Shown here: one piece after another, positions 1-7,724 of the stretch
Layout of the letters: each line of letters opens with the position of its first letter
Numbering within the stretch: position 1 is the first letter of the stretch
Source of the DNA: Firmicutes bacterium UBA5420
GTDB lineage: Bacteria; Bacillota; Limnochordia; Darwinibacteriales; Darwinibacteriaceae
Assembly (NCBI GenBank): GCA_002409455.1
Contig: DHNI01000092.1
Coordinates: 57,063 to 67,999, forward strand
Reading direction: 5' to 3'
Length of the DNA stretch: 10,937 nt
Notes under the pieces: model-generated
Told to the model about the DNA's origin: nothing
The model's database searches: none
Seen by the model: the letters and a program-made list of their open reading frames with translations, nothing else
Translations under genes and position numbers: made by a program

Positions 1-40
1 TTTCACTTCGTGAAACGTCCACTCGTGAAATGTCGACTTG
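1..40. repeat. short 15-16 bp tandem repeat with GTGAAA/TTTCAC motifs
   Basis: Two near-identical units lie head to tail: ACTTCGTGAAACGTC at 5-19 and ACTCGTGAAATGTC at 21-34. A degenerate third start (GACTTGT) runs into the pth ribosome binding site. The first unit also forms a small inverted repeat, TTTCAC at 1-6 with GTGAAA at 10-15, separated by TTC. No T-run follows, so this does not look like an intrinsic terminator. The repeat may continue left of the window. Its function is unknown; a regulatory site or a small repeat expansion are both possible. Confidence 0.5.
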
Positions 41-58
41 TAGGAGGGAGGCTGTATC

Positions 59-649
59 GTGTCCTCGTTAAGAGTAATCGTAGGCCTGGGCAACCCAGGA
101 CTGCGCTACGCCCAGACCCGGCATAATTTAGGCTTTTGGGTCATAGACCGCCTGAGCGAGAGGCTTATGATTCCCATGATGCAGCATAAGTTTGGGGCCA
201 AAATAGGTGTGGGCCACGCTTGTGGCCAGCGCATTATGCTGGCAAAGCCACAGAGTTTTATGAATCGCAGTGGTCGACCGGTGGCGGATATCATGAACTT
301 TTATCAACTAGAACTAGACAGTCTCTTGGTGATCTACGATGATATCGACCTAGACCTTGGTTCCTTAAGGGTGAAAGGTTCTGGCAGTGCAGGCGGGCAT
401 AGGGGCATGGCCGATATTATTCAGCATTTAGGAAGTGACACCTTTCCTCGTCTGCGTATAGGTGTCGGTCAGCCTCCGTCCTTTTTGACAGCGGCTGATT
501 ACGTATTGCAGGGAATCGGCGTAGCAGAGACAAAGATATTGGAAGAGGCAGCCAACCGGGCGGCCCAAGCCACAGAGATGTGGCTGCAAGAGGATCTGCT
601 TGCTGTGATGAATCTGTATAACCGCAAACAAACGAAGAACGAAACCTGA
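59..649 (+). CDS. pth: peptidyl-tRNA hydrolase (Pth)
   Basis: Cytosolic hydrolase that cleaves the ester bond of peptidyl-tRNAs dropped by ribosomes, recycling tRNA. The 196-residue length is usual for bacterial Pth. Family motifs are clear: GLGNPGLRY with Asn12, TRHNLGF with the catalytic His22, QSFMNRSG with Asn69, YDDIDLDLG with Asp94, and SAGGHRGM at 110-117. Where the E. coli enzyme has Asn114 after His113, this one has Arg115, a variant I believe also occurs in other lineages. The start is GTG, with AGGAGGGAG at 42-50 spaced 8 nt upstream. The gene lies 19 nt upstream of mfd, so the two are probably cotranscribed. In Bacillus subtilis the gene is also called spoVC. The fin gene, which lies between pth and mfd there, is absent here. 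Confidence 0.97.
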   Translation: MSSLRVIVGLGNPGLRYAQTRHNLGFWVIDRLSERLMIPMMQHKFGAKIGVGHACGQRIMLAKPQSFMNRSGRPVADIMNFYQLELDSLLVIYDDIDLDLGSLRVKGSGSAGGHRGMADIIQHLGSDTFPRLRIGVGQPPSFLTAADYVLQGIGVAETKILEEAANRAAQATEMWLQEDLLAVMNLYNRKQTKNET

Positions 650-668
650 CCGGAAGGGGGAATGCATA

Positions 669-3600
669 TTGTCTCTACAAGGTCTAGTAGACTTGATGCG
701 TCAGAGTAAAGAAGTGGGACACGCAGGCAAACACGGCCAGATCATCACCGGTCTCTCAGGCGGACAACGCTCTGTGTTCTTGAGTACCATTTATGATCCC
801 AGTAAAGTGATGCTAGTGGTTACAGCCAGCCAAGTACAAGCAGAACGGCTTGCAGCAGATTTTGCTGGTTTGCTGCCAGAGGCAAGGGCCCTCGTTTGGG
901 AGGGCCACGAGCTGATGCCCCACGAAGAGGCACCTTCCGCCTTGGACTTACGATCGAGTAGGCTAGAAGTCCTCCAAGAAGGACACAGACCAGGAACAAT
1001 TATTCTTGCACCAGTGACAGGCTTATTGGAAGGTCTAGTTGCTCCAGAACGTCTAAGGAATTCAGAATTTTCTATCAACCTGGACTCAACGTTGGATCTT
1101 GAAGAAGTAGCGAGTCTTCTAGTCACCCTAGGCTACGAGCGTGTACCCTTAGTAGAGAATTTTGGCCAATTTAGTATACGAGGTGGTATCCTCGATGTAG
1201 CCCCTTCGTACAACCGCCAGCCTGTGCGCATCGAGCTTTTTGGCGACGAAGTGGATTCTCTACGCATCTTTGACTTCGCTAGCCAAAAATCCCTTGAAAA
1301 CATTCAAGAGGTTACCATTAAAGCTGCCCGGGAGACACTGTATGATCCAGACAATCTCGAACAGATCAAAGAGAGCATTTGGAGAGAAGTGCAAATCCAG
1401 AGCGAACGCCTCTATAAACTGAACCTGGCCCAAGAAGCTGACGATCTCTTGGCGCAAGGAGCGCGCCATTTAGAGGCCTTAGAGCAGCAGGGATTCTTTG
1501 CCGGCATGGATCAATACAAAGGGTTTTTTGGGGAAATCGTTACACTTTTGGACTACCTTCCCCGAGATACGATCCTTGTTCTCGATGAACCTGTGCGCCT
1601 AAAAGAGGCAGCCAGCAACAGCTCCATGGAAATTGGCGAGAGTTTTGGACAGTTACTCAAACGCGGGCGCATTCTCAGTAGTCTAAGCAAGCTCTACTGG
1701 GATTGGAACGAGCTTTTCTCGAGATTTCAAGAGTATAGGCCTATCTATCTCTCAGTTTTGGGCAAGCGAGTGGCAGGAATGGAGGCCCTAAGCAGCACCT
1801 CTGTAAATTTGCGCATGCCCGAGCACTTTGGCGGCAGTATTGAGCGTATGCTACGGCGAGTTAAGCAGCTCCGCAAAGAGCATTATCGCATTTTGATGTT
1901 GGTGTCTTCAAAAGACCGGGGGCAGCGTCTCGTGGAACTACTTCATGACGATGGAATTCCAGCCGTCTATGTTGACACAGTCAAAAAGGAGCTGCAAATT
2001 GGTAGTTGTGTAATTACGACGGGTAACTTAGAAACAGGATTTGAGTTTTCCAGCTTTAAGATGGCGGTTTTCACGGAGCTCGAGCTTTATGGACGCCAAA
2101 AAACCAAGCCTAGGCCCACCAAGGTCGAAGAAGGTTTACGCCTCACTCCGCAAGAGTTGCGGATTGGCGATTATGTGGTTCATATTAACCATGGCATTGG
2201 CCGATACTTAGGCATCGAAGTTCTGCAGGTAGATAACCGATCCAAGGACTATTTATATATTCGTTATGCAGGGGAGGATCGGCTCTATGTACCTACCGAT
2301 CAGATTCACCTGCTCCAGCGGTATATTGGCATGGAGGAAGGGGCTCCCCGTCTTTCTAAACTCGGCGGAAACGAATGGGCTCGGGTTAAAAAGCGCGCCA
2401 AAGAATCGGTTCAAGAAATGGCGGAAGGGCTCATAAAGCTCTATGCGGAGCGGGAGGCCATTACTGGCTTTACCTTCCCTGAAGATACGCCTTGGCAAAG
2501 AGACCTAGAAAACTCGTTCCCCTATCAAGAAACCCCTGATCAAATTCAGGCCATTACTGCGGTGAAGAAGGATATGGAAAAATCCAGGCCAATGGATAGA
2601 CTTTTATGCGGCGATGTGGGCTATGGCAAGACAGAAGTGGCCATTAGGGCTGCCTTTAAAGCGGTGGCCAGTAGTAAGCAGGTGGCAGTCTTGGTTCCCA
2701 CTACAATCTTGGCCCAGCAACATCAGCGCACCTTTGAAGAGCGTTTTGAGGGTTTTCCGATCAATATTGCCGTGGCCAGCCGCTTTCAGTCGCAGGCGGA
2801 GGTCTCCAAGACGTTGCAGGGCGTGAAGAAAGGTACAGTTGACGTGATTATCGGCACCCATCGCCTGCTATCTAAGGATGTGACCTTCAAGGACTTAGGT
2901 TTAGTGATCGTAGATGAAGAACAGCGCTTTGGGGTGGCTCAAAAAGAAAGGCTCAAAGAATTGAGCACGAATGTGGATGTTCTGACCCTATCTGCAACCC
3001 CCATTCCTCGAACGCTACACATGGCCATGGTTGGCGTCAGGGACATGAGTGTGATCGAAACTCCTCCAGAGGATCGATACCCGATTCGCACCTATGTGGT
3101 GGAATATGATGAGCAGCTTATTCGTCAAGCCATTTTGCGTGAATTGGCCAGGCAGGGCCAGGTGTACTTTGTTCACAACAGAGTTCAGTCTATTGATTAT
3201 GTCTACAGCGAACTGGCAAAATTGGTTCCTGAAGCTAGAATTGCCATTGCCCACGGACAAATGGACGAATCGGTCTTAGAACGGGTGATGCTGGATTTCT
3301 ATCATGGTGAGTTTGATATTCTTCTTTGTACCACCATTATTGAAACGGGCATGGATATTGGCAATGTAAACACGTTGATCATTGATAACGCTGACTATCT
3401 AGGCTTGGCACAACTCTACCAGCTACGAGGACGGGTAGGCCGCACCAATCGCGTCGCTTACGCCTACTTCACCCATCGGAAAGATAAAATTCTCTCTGAA
3501 GATGCAGAAAAGCGCCTTGGTGCCATTAAGGAATTCACGGAGCTTGGCTCCGGAATCAAGATTGCCATGCGCGATCTAGAAATACGCGGCGCCGGAAATC

Positions 3601-4160
3601 TCCTGGGGCCGGAGCAACATGGTTTCATTGCCTCTGTAGGTTTTGAGCTCTATTGCAAGCTGCTAGAAGAGGCCATTAGTGAGCTAAAAGGCGGGGCTGA
3701 AGAGAAGCCTGCGCTCCCGGATCCTGTCTTGGATCTGCAAGTCGATGCCTATATTGATGATAGCTATGTTGCGGATCCTGCACAAAAAGTGGGGCTCTAC
3801 CAGAAGATTATTGCCTTAGATACACTAGAAGACTGTGATGATTTAGAGGAGGAAATTCAGGATCGCTTTGGTGATTTACCCGATGCGGTGCGCAATCTCC
3901 TACAGATTGCCAGAATCAAAATTCTAGCTCGCTTTGTCGGGATCGGGAGCGTTTCTGTACGGGGAACAAAGTTTCAGCTGAAATTCCTGGAAGGACTCGC
4001 CATAGATGCCAATAAATACGCTGCCTTGCACACCAAGTATCGAGGTAGAATCTCCTACCGCCATGGGCGTGTTGGCCAATTAGTGGTGGAAAAGGATAGG
4101 GAGGACGGACGGTCTTTAGCTTTTCTAGCTGAGGTATTGTCTGCTTGCCAAAATGAATAA
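669..4160 (+). CDS. mfd: transcription-repair coupling factor Mfd
   Basis: ATP-driven DNA translocase that removes RNA polymerase stalled at lesions and recruits the UvrA/UvrB excision machinery. At 1163 residues it is full length. The N-terminal ~340 residues are the UvrB-like, UvrA-binding region. A CarD-type RNA polymerase interaction domain begins near 497 (RIGDYVVHINHGIG). The superfamily 2 helicase core carries Walker A GDVGYGKTE at 648-656, Walker B DEEQ at 749-752, SATPIPRT at 775-782 and motif VI QLRGRVGR at 918-925. The C-terminal TRCF domain spans about 1016-1130. The start is TTG 669 behind GGAAGGGGG (652-660). The nearby ATG at 662 is in another frame and hits a stop after 15 codons. 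The gene follows pth by 19 nt. No frameshift or missing motif is visible. Confidence 0.98.
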   Translation: MSLQGLVDLMRQSKEVGHAGKHGQIITGLSGGQRSVFLSTIYDPSKVMLVVTASQVQAERLAADFAGLLPEARALVWEGHELMPHEEAPSALDLRSSRLEVLQEGHRPGTIILAPVTGLLEGLVAPERLRNSEFSINLDSTLDLEEVASLLVTLGYERVPLVENFGQFSIRGGILDVAPSYNRQPVRIELFGDEVDSLRIFDFASQKSLENIQEVTIKAARETLYDPDNLEQIKESIWREVQIQSERLYKLNLAQEADDLLAQGARHLEALEQQGFFAGMDQYKGFFGEIVTLLDYLPRDTILVLDEPVRLKEAASNSSMEIGESFGQLLKRGRILSSLSKLYWDWNELFSRFQEYRPIYLSVLGKRVAGMEALSSTSVNLRMPEHFGGSIERMLRRVKQLRKEHYRILMLVSSKDRGQRLVELLHDDGIPAVYVDTVKKELQIGSCVITTGNLETGFEFSSFKMAVFTELELYGRQKTKPRPTKVEEGLRLTPQELRIGDYVVHINHGIGRYLGIEVLQVDNRSKDYLYIRYAGEDRLYVPTDQIHLLQRYIGMEEGAPRLSKLGGNEWARVKKRAKESVQEMAEGLIKLYAEREAITGFTFPEDTPWQRDLENSFPYQETPDQIQAITAVKKDMEKSRPMDRLLCGDVGYGKTEVAIRAAFKAVASSKQVAVLVPTTILAQQHQRTFEERFEGFPINIAVASRFQSQAEVSKTLQGVKKGTVDVIIGTHRLLSKDVTFKDLGLVIVDEEQRFGVAQKERLKELSTNVDVLTLSATPIPRTLHMAMVGVRDMSVIETPPEDRYPIRTYVVEYDEQLIRQAILRELARQGQVYFVHNRVQSIDYVYSELAKLVPEARIAIAHGQMDESVLERVMLDFYHGEFDILLCTTIIETGMDIGNVNTLIIDNADYLGLAQLYQLRGRVGRTNRVAYAYFTHRKDKILSEDAEKRLGAIKEFTELGSGIKIAMRDLEIRGAGNLLGPEQHGFIASVGFELYCKLLEEAISELKGGAEEKPALPDPVLDLQVDAYIDDSYVADPAQKVGLYQKIIALDTLEDCDDLEEEIQDRFGDLPDAVRNLLQIARIKILARFVGIGSVSVRGTKFQLKFLEGLAIDANKYAALHTKYRGRISYRHGRVGQLVVEKDREDGRSLAFLAEVLSACQNE

Positions 4161-4183
4161 AAGTGGTAGACCGGGCTATACTA
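4155..4183 (+). promoter_or_regulatory. candidate sigma-G promoter for spoVT
   Basis: GAATA at 4155-4159 matches the sigma-G -35 consensus GHATR exactly. After 17 nt, TATACTA at 4177-4183 matches the -10 consensus CATNHTA at six of seven positions. The -35 overlaps the mfd stop codon. The predicted transcript would start near 4190, about 27 nt before the spoVT start. In B. subtilis spoVT is transcribed by sigma-G in the forespore, which fits. TATACT could instead serve as a sigma-A -10, but no good -35 sits at the right distance. Confidence 0.45.
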
Positions 4184-4216
4184 ACCCCAAGCCAACTCTA
4201 GAAAAGGGGTGTGACA

Positions 4217-4750
4217 TTGAAAGCAACTGGAATAGTTCGACGCATTGACGATCTGGGACGTGTAGTCATCCCCAAAGAAATTCGCCGCACGTTGCGCATC
4301 CGCGACGGAGATCCCTTGGAAATATTCGTTGACAGAGATGGGGAAGTGATCTTAAAGAAGTATTCCCCCATTGGAGAATTGGGGGATTTCGCTCAGGAGT
4401 ATTCTGATTCTTTGTATGAGACTACAGGTCATGTTGCCATAATTACAGATCGGGATGCAGTAGTGGCAATTTCTGGTGCTCCTAAGAAGCAATGGATGGA
4501 TAAGGCGGTTGTAGCCGTGGTCGAAGAGGCTATGGAATCACGGCGTAGCATAACGACAAAAAAGGGCGATCGTTCTGAAGAGGAAGAATGGGATTTTGCT
4601 ATGCAAGTGATAGCCCCGATTATCTCAGAAGGAGACCCCATTGGATCGGTCATCCTCGGTACCGGTGAGACAAACCGCCAGTTAGGCGAATTAGAGCTGA
4701 AACTTTGCGAAACGGCAGCGGGCTTTTTAGCCAAACAAATGGAACAGTAA
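4217..4750 (+). CDS. spoVT: stage V sporulation protein T (SpoVT), AbrB-family regulator
   Basis: DNA-binding regulator of late forespore gene expression. In B. subtilis it acts with sigma-G and affects spore properties and germination. Residues 1-50 form the AbrB-type swapped-hairpin domain (KATGIVRRIDDLGRVVIPKE, then LRIRDGDPLEIF). Residues ~55-177 form the GAF-like sensory domain, ending in ETAAGFLAKQMEQ, which closely resembles the B. subtilis protein as I recall it. I place the start at TTG 4217, giving MKATGIVRR and 177 residues, the usual length. A longer reading from GTG 4211 has no spacing to the AAAAGGGGT ribosome binding site (4202-4210). The gap to mfd holds a sigma-G-like promoter. 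The next gene begins 88 nt downstream with no convincing terminator between. Confidence 0.96.
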   Translation: MKATGIVRRIDDLGRVVIPKEIRRTLRIRDGDPLEIFVDRDGEVILKKYSPIGELGDFAQEYSDSLYETTGHVAIITDRDAVVAISGAPKKQWMDKAVVAVVEEAMESRRSITTKKGDRSEEEEWDFAMQVIAPIISEGDPIGSVILGTGETNRQLGELELKLCETAAGFLAKQMEQ

Positions 4751-4838
4751 AAGTAACTGTAAAGATAAAAAACTCTCGGACTCCTCATAACCTGCATCGT
4801 CCCTGCGTAAGCATAATTGCGAAGGGAAGGCGTGAGAT

Positions 4839-6437
4839 ATGACAAAGGAGTCTTTTTTACGTGGTGCGGTGATTTTGACGTTGGCTAGTTTAGCCAGCAG
4901 GGTGATTGGTCTTGCCTATATGGTTGTGCTACCCCGCTTGATCTATGATGATGGAATGGGCCTGTATCAACTGGTGAAGCCCATTCACTATTTTGCCGCC
5001 GTCTTAGCCATTGCAGGGGTTCCGGTAGCTATCTCTAAGCTTACGGCAGAAAAAGTGGCCCTTGGTTCGAAGGCAGATGTCAAAAGGGTGTTTATGGTCG
5101 GAACAGTACTGTTGATCTGTACCGGAGGACTTGTTGGCGGCGTGCTCTTTGTAGGTGCAGATTGGTTTGCATTTAACTTCGCTAAAGACGGAGGCGTGGC
5201 GAAAACTCTCGCTTTACTTGGGCCTGCATGCTTTTTTCTGGCCCTAAGTGCAGCCTTTCGGGGATTTTTTCAGGGGCTGCAACGTATGACCCCAGCGGCC
5301 ATATCGCAAATGGCTGACCAGGTGGTTCGCGTAGCGGTTACAATCTTAGCTGTGATTTGGCTGAGGCCCCAGGGCGTGGAGATAGCGGTAACAGGTATTG
5401 CCTGGGGGTTTATTGCAGGAGAATTTGCAGGCTGGCTGGTTCTAGCCACTTACTATGCTTTCAAGCATAACGCGCTTTTAGAACTTCGCCCGTCAAGCCG
5501 TGAGCTTCGCAGGCCCGAACCCCTCGTAGGGATAGCAAAAAGACTGGTGTTTTTGGCTTTTCCCGCGGTGGTGGCCACCATTCTTTGGCCCGTGATGCAA
5601 TTGGCCGATAGCCTGCTTATTCCAATGCGCATGCATATGGCAGGATTTTCGCCTGAGGTCATTCGGGAAGGTCTAGGTCATTTAGGAATGGCACTTACTT
5701 TGGCCCAGTTTCCTAACGTCTTGACAGTAGCTTTGGCCACAAGCTTAGTGCCAGCGATCTCCGAGGCCTGGGCCCTGCAAAGTAAGAAACTAGTTCGGCA
5801 TCGATCGCAAGAGGCGCTGCGCATTGCACTTATCTTCGGAATCCCGTCTTGTGCTGCTCTTCTTGTTCTAGGAGAACCCTTAAGCCAGATGCTCTTTGGT
5901 TATAGCCAGGTGGGGGCACCCCTTAGCATCTTGTCCTTTGGAGCTATATCCCTTGGTTTAATTCAGGCTAGCACAGGCATTTTGCAAGGCCTAGGGGATA
6001 TGCTGATTCCTGTGAGAAACCTAGCGGCAGGTGTAGTGATCAAATTTGCCCTCAACTATTTTTTACTAGCGCAGCCCGGGTTTGGAATCCTCGGGGCTGC
6101 CTGGGGAACAACTGTTGGCTGGGCAGTCATTGCCGTGTTGAACCTACTCTCCGTCTTTCAGAGGGTAGGCAAGGCCATCAACTTGCGCCATTCTCTATTG
6201 TATCCCAGTGTTACCACCGTGTTTGCGGCCTTGTGGATGTATCTTTGCCAGAACACTCTCAACTACTTTGCACCACACAGTGTGGCTAGTCTTTTGGCAC
6301 TCTTGAGCGGCTTTATCCTCTATTTTCTTCTATTAATGATTACAGGTAGCTTAACGGAGCGGGATGTGCATTTGCTTCCCGTCGTTGGCAAACCCTTAGC
6401 TAAGTTCCTTTATACTTGGGGGTTTTTACGCAGGTGA
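4839..6437 (+). CDS. MOP-superfamily lipid/polysaccharide flippase (YabM/SpoVB type)
   Basis: Integral membrane protein of 532 residues with about 14 hydrophobic segments, in the polysaccharide transporter branch of the MOP exporter superfamily. The N-terminal region carries the family pattern: LASRVIGLAYMVVLPRLI, then GMGLYQLVKPI and AGVPVAISKLTAE. Relatives include MurJ/YtgP (lipid II flipping), SpoVB (cortex synthesis) and YabM. Position after mfd-spoVT and before mazG matches B. subtilis yabM, so orthology with YabM is likely, but the substrate cannot be read from sequence. ATG 4839 has a GAAGGGAAGG ribosome binding site at 4821-4830. The last 28 bp overlap the end of mazG on the other strand. 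A sporulation role in peptidoglycan precursor transport is inference. Confidence 0.9.
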   Translation: MTKESFLRGAVILTLASLASRVIGLAYMVVLPRLIYDDGMGLYQLVKPIHYFAAVLAIAGVPVAISKLTAEKVALGSKADVKRVFMVGTVLLICTGGLVGGVLFVGADWFAFNFAKDGGVAKTLALLGPACFFLALSAAFRGFFQGLQRMTPAAISQMADQVVRVAVTILAVIWLRPQGVEIAVTGIAWGFIAGEFAGWLVLATYYAFKHNALLELRPSSRELRRPEPLVGIAKRLVFLAFPAVVATILWPVMQLADSLLIPMRMHMAGFSPEVIREGLGHLGMALTLAQFPNVLTVALATSLVPAISEAWALQSKKLVRHRSQEALRIALIFGIPSCAALLVLGEPLSQMLFGYSQVGAPLSILSFGAISLGLIQASTGILQGLGDMLIPVRNLAAGVVIKFALNYFLLAQPGFGILGAAWGTTVGWAVIAVLNLLSVFQRVGKAINLRHSLLYPSVTTVFAALWMYLCQNTLNYFAPHSVASLLALLSGFILYFLLLMITGSLTERDVHLLPVVGKPLAKFLYTWGFLRR

Positions 6438-7216
6438 TCTTTGGCCCGATCCCAGAGTAAATTGAGTTGATTCAAGCTGAGATCCTTTAAACAGGCGCCC
6501 TCTTCCTTAGCGTAGGCTTCAACAAGGGAGAAGCGTTCGGTGAACTTAGCGGTCGCTTTTTGGAGAGCAAACTCAGGATCCACATTGATAAAGCGGGACA
6601 AATTTACCGTAGCAAAGAGTAGATCGCCAAGCTCATCTTCAAGCTCATCTTGTATTCCCGTTTCCATGGCCTGTTGTAGTTCGGCTAGTTCCTCGTGGAC
6701 TTTTTCTGCGACCTCGGTCGTTTCTTCCCAATCGAAGCCCACCTTGGCAGCTTTCTTCTGGATTTTCTCAGCCCGCATTAAGGCTGGAAAGACATGCGGA
6801 ACCCCATCTAAAGCCGAAATCCTTTGGGCGGAGGACTGCTCCGTCTTCTTGATGGCATCCCAGGTGGTCACAACCTGCTCTGGGGTGTCTATTTTTGTGG
6901 CATTTTTGCAGGAAGGCTCCCCGAAAACGTGAGGGTGTCGGCGCACGAGTTTTTCCACCAAGTTTGTAATTACATCATCGATGGAAAAAGTTCCGTGCTC
7001 CCGTGCGATTTCTGCATGGAGCAGCACCTGCAAAAGTACATCGCCGAGTTCATCTTTTATCGAGTTCGCATGATTTAGATCAATCGCTTCGAACAGTTCA
7101 TAGGTTTCTTCGAGCAAGTAGCGCTTCAGGCTCCCGTGGGTTTGCTTTCTGTCCCAGGGACATCCTTCTGGGGAGCGTAGTTGACTAACAACTTGTACTA
7201 AATTGGACCAGGTCAT
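6410..7216 (-). CDS. mazG: nucleoside triphosphate pyrophosphohydrolase MazG
   Basis: Hydrolyses nucleoside triphosphates to monophosphates and pyrophosphate; suggested roles are nucleotide-pool cleaning and moderating stress alarmones. The 268-residue protein has two MazG folds like E. coli MazG (about 263 residues). The first metal-binding set is E36, E37, E40 with E56, D59 (DELGD). The second is E175, E176, E179 with E195, D198 (again DELGD). RRHPHVFG at 92-99 and KVGFDW at 158-163 are typical of the family. The N-terminal tetrapyrrole-methylase-like domain of B. subtilis YabN is absent. The start is ATG with AAAGGAG about 7 nt upstream on the minus strand. The gene is opposite in orientation to its neighbour flippase gene and lies 63 nt downstream of hup across a terminator. 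Confidence 0.97.
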   Translation of the reverse strand: MTWSNLVQVVSQLRSPEGCPWDRKQTHGSLKRYLLEETYELFEAIDLNHANSIKDELGDVLLQVLLHAEIAREHGTFSIDDVITNLVEKLVRRHPHVFGEPSCKNATKIDTPEQVVTTWDAIKKTEQSSAQRISALDGVPHVFPALMRAEKIQKKAAKVGFDWEETTEVAEKVHEELAELQQAMETGIQDELEDELGDLLFATVNLSRFINVDPEFALQKATAKFTERFSLVEAYAKEEGACLKDLSLNQLNLLWDRAKDHLRKNPQV

Positions 7217-7234
7217 AGCTGACTCCTTTCGGCT

Positions 7235-7267
7235 GAAAAAAAGAAAAGCCCCCTACCGTTAGGGGGC
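7235..7267 (-). terminator. intrinsic terminator of hup
   Basis: An 8-bp GC-rich stem pairs GCCCCCTA (7248-7255) with TAGGGGGC (7260-7267) around a 4-nt loop. On the minus strand it is followed by TTTTCTTTTTTTC (7247-7235). It begins 13 nt after the hup stop codon and ends within 20 nt of the mazG start, so mazG must rely on read-through or an internal promoter. Confidence 0.9.
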
Positions 7268-7279
7268 GTCTCAACAATA

Positions 7280-7558
7280 CTACTTAGGAGCTACGACTTC
7301 TCGGAGGGACTTGCCTGGTTTAAAGGCAGGAACCTTCGTAGCAGGAATCGTAATGGGTTTTCCGGTGGAAGGATTGATGCCCTGGCGCTCTTGACGAGGT
7401 CTTACTTCAAAGGTGCCAAATCCTACGATGGTGACTTTCTCCTCTTTGGCTAGTGAATCGGAAATGGATGCAAATACTGCCTCTACTGCTTCACCTGCTG
7501 CCTTTTTAGTCATACCTGCTTTGTCAGCAACACTAGCAATCAATTCTGCTTTGTTCAC
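7280..7558 (-). CDS. hup: HU-family nucleoid DNA-binding protein
   Basis: Small dimeric histone-like protein that bends and compacts DNA with little sequence preference. The 92-residue length is normal. It has MNKAELIASVADKAGMTKK at the N-terminus, the VGFGTFEVRPRQERQG signature at about 45-60, the arm-tip INPSTGK and the C-terminal VPAFKPGKSLREVV. The start is GTG, with AAAGGAGG 7 nt upstream on the minus strand. HU next to mazG is common in Clostridia, though here both genes face away from the following yabP-yabQ-divIC genes. A strong terminator follows directly. The promoter must lie in the divergent region 7559-7724, but I could not pick out an unambiguous one; a TATATT on the minus strand (7582-7587) lacks a -35. 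Confidence 0.97.
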   Translation of the reverse strand: MNKAELIASVADKAGMTKKAAGEAVEAVFASISDSLAKEEKVTIVGFGTFEVRPRQERQGINPSTGKPITIPATKVPAFKPGKSLREVVAPK

Positions 7559-7724
7559 AAATAAACCTCCTTTAAGGTGGAAATATACCCAGTAATTCTA
7601 GGATTATTCGAGTTCTCCTGCTAACAGTGGTAATATTTTCCCCGAAAACTTTGATAATACCCGCCTTTTAGGCGATTTTTGATCACTTTTTTGGTGAGAC
7701 TACTAGAAGAAAAGGAGGTTTCGT
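7559..7724. promoter_or_regulatory. divergent regulatory region between hup and the spoIID-like gene
   Basis: This 166-bp spacer must hold the promoters for hup (leftward) and the spoIID-like gene (rightward). On the plus strand TAATATT (7631-7637) matches the sigma-E -35 consensus KMATATT exactly. After 15 nt, GATAATAC (7653-7660) is only a partial match to the sigma-E -10 CATACAHT; GATAAT could also be a sigma-A -10 without a good -35. An imperfect inverted repeat pairs GGTAA..TTTTC with GAAAA..ATACC across 7629-7661. A compact hairpin CGCCT-TTT-AGGCG (7662-7674) follows, then ATTTTT. Ribosome binding sites flank both ends. Assignments within the region are tentative. Confidence 0.4.

Noticed and set aside
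110..400. Pth Arg115 in place of the usual Asn as a sign of inactivation
   Set aside because: All other catalytic and binding residues are present, and I believe GGHRG occurs in other Pth proteins, so this is most likely normal variation.
4751..4838. Possible sporulation promoter before the flippase gene (CATAACCT at 4786, CATAATT at 4812)
   Set aside because: Each matches a sporulation -10 only partly and neither has a supporting -35 at the correct spacing. The short GCA-TAAT-TGC palindrome is too weak to be a terminator.
5046..5070. GGTTCGA-like tRNA T-loop sequence
   Set aside because: It lies inside the flippase coding frame and no acceptor stem, anticodon stem or CCA-end context surrounds it.
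7575..7600. TATATT on the minus strand (7582-7587) as the hup promoter -10
   Set aside because: No -35 hexamer is found 16-18 nt upstream, the TG dinucleotide is one base off an extended -10, and the resulting leader would barely contain the ribosome binding site.
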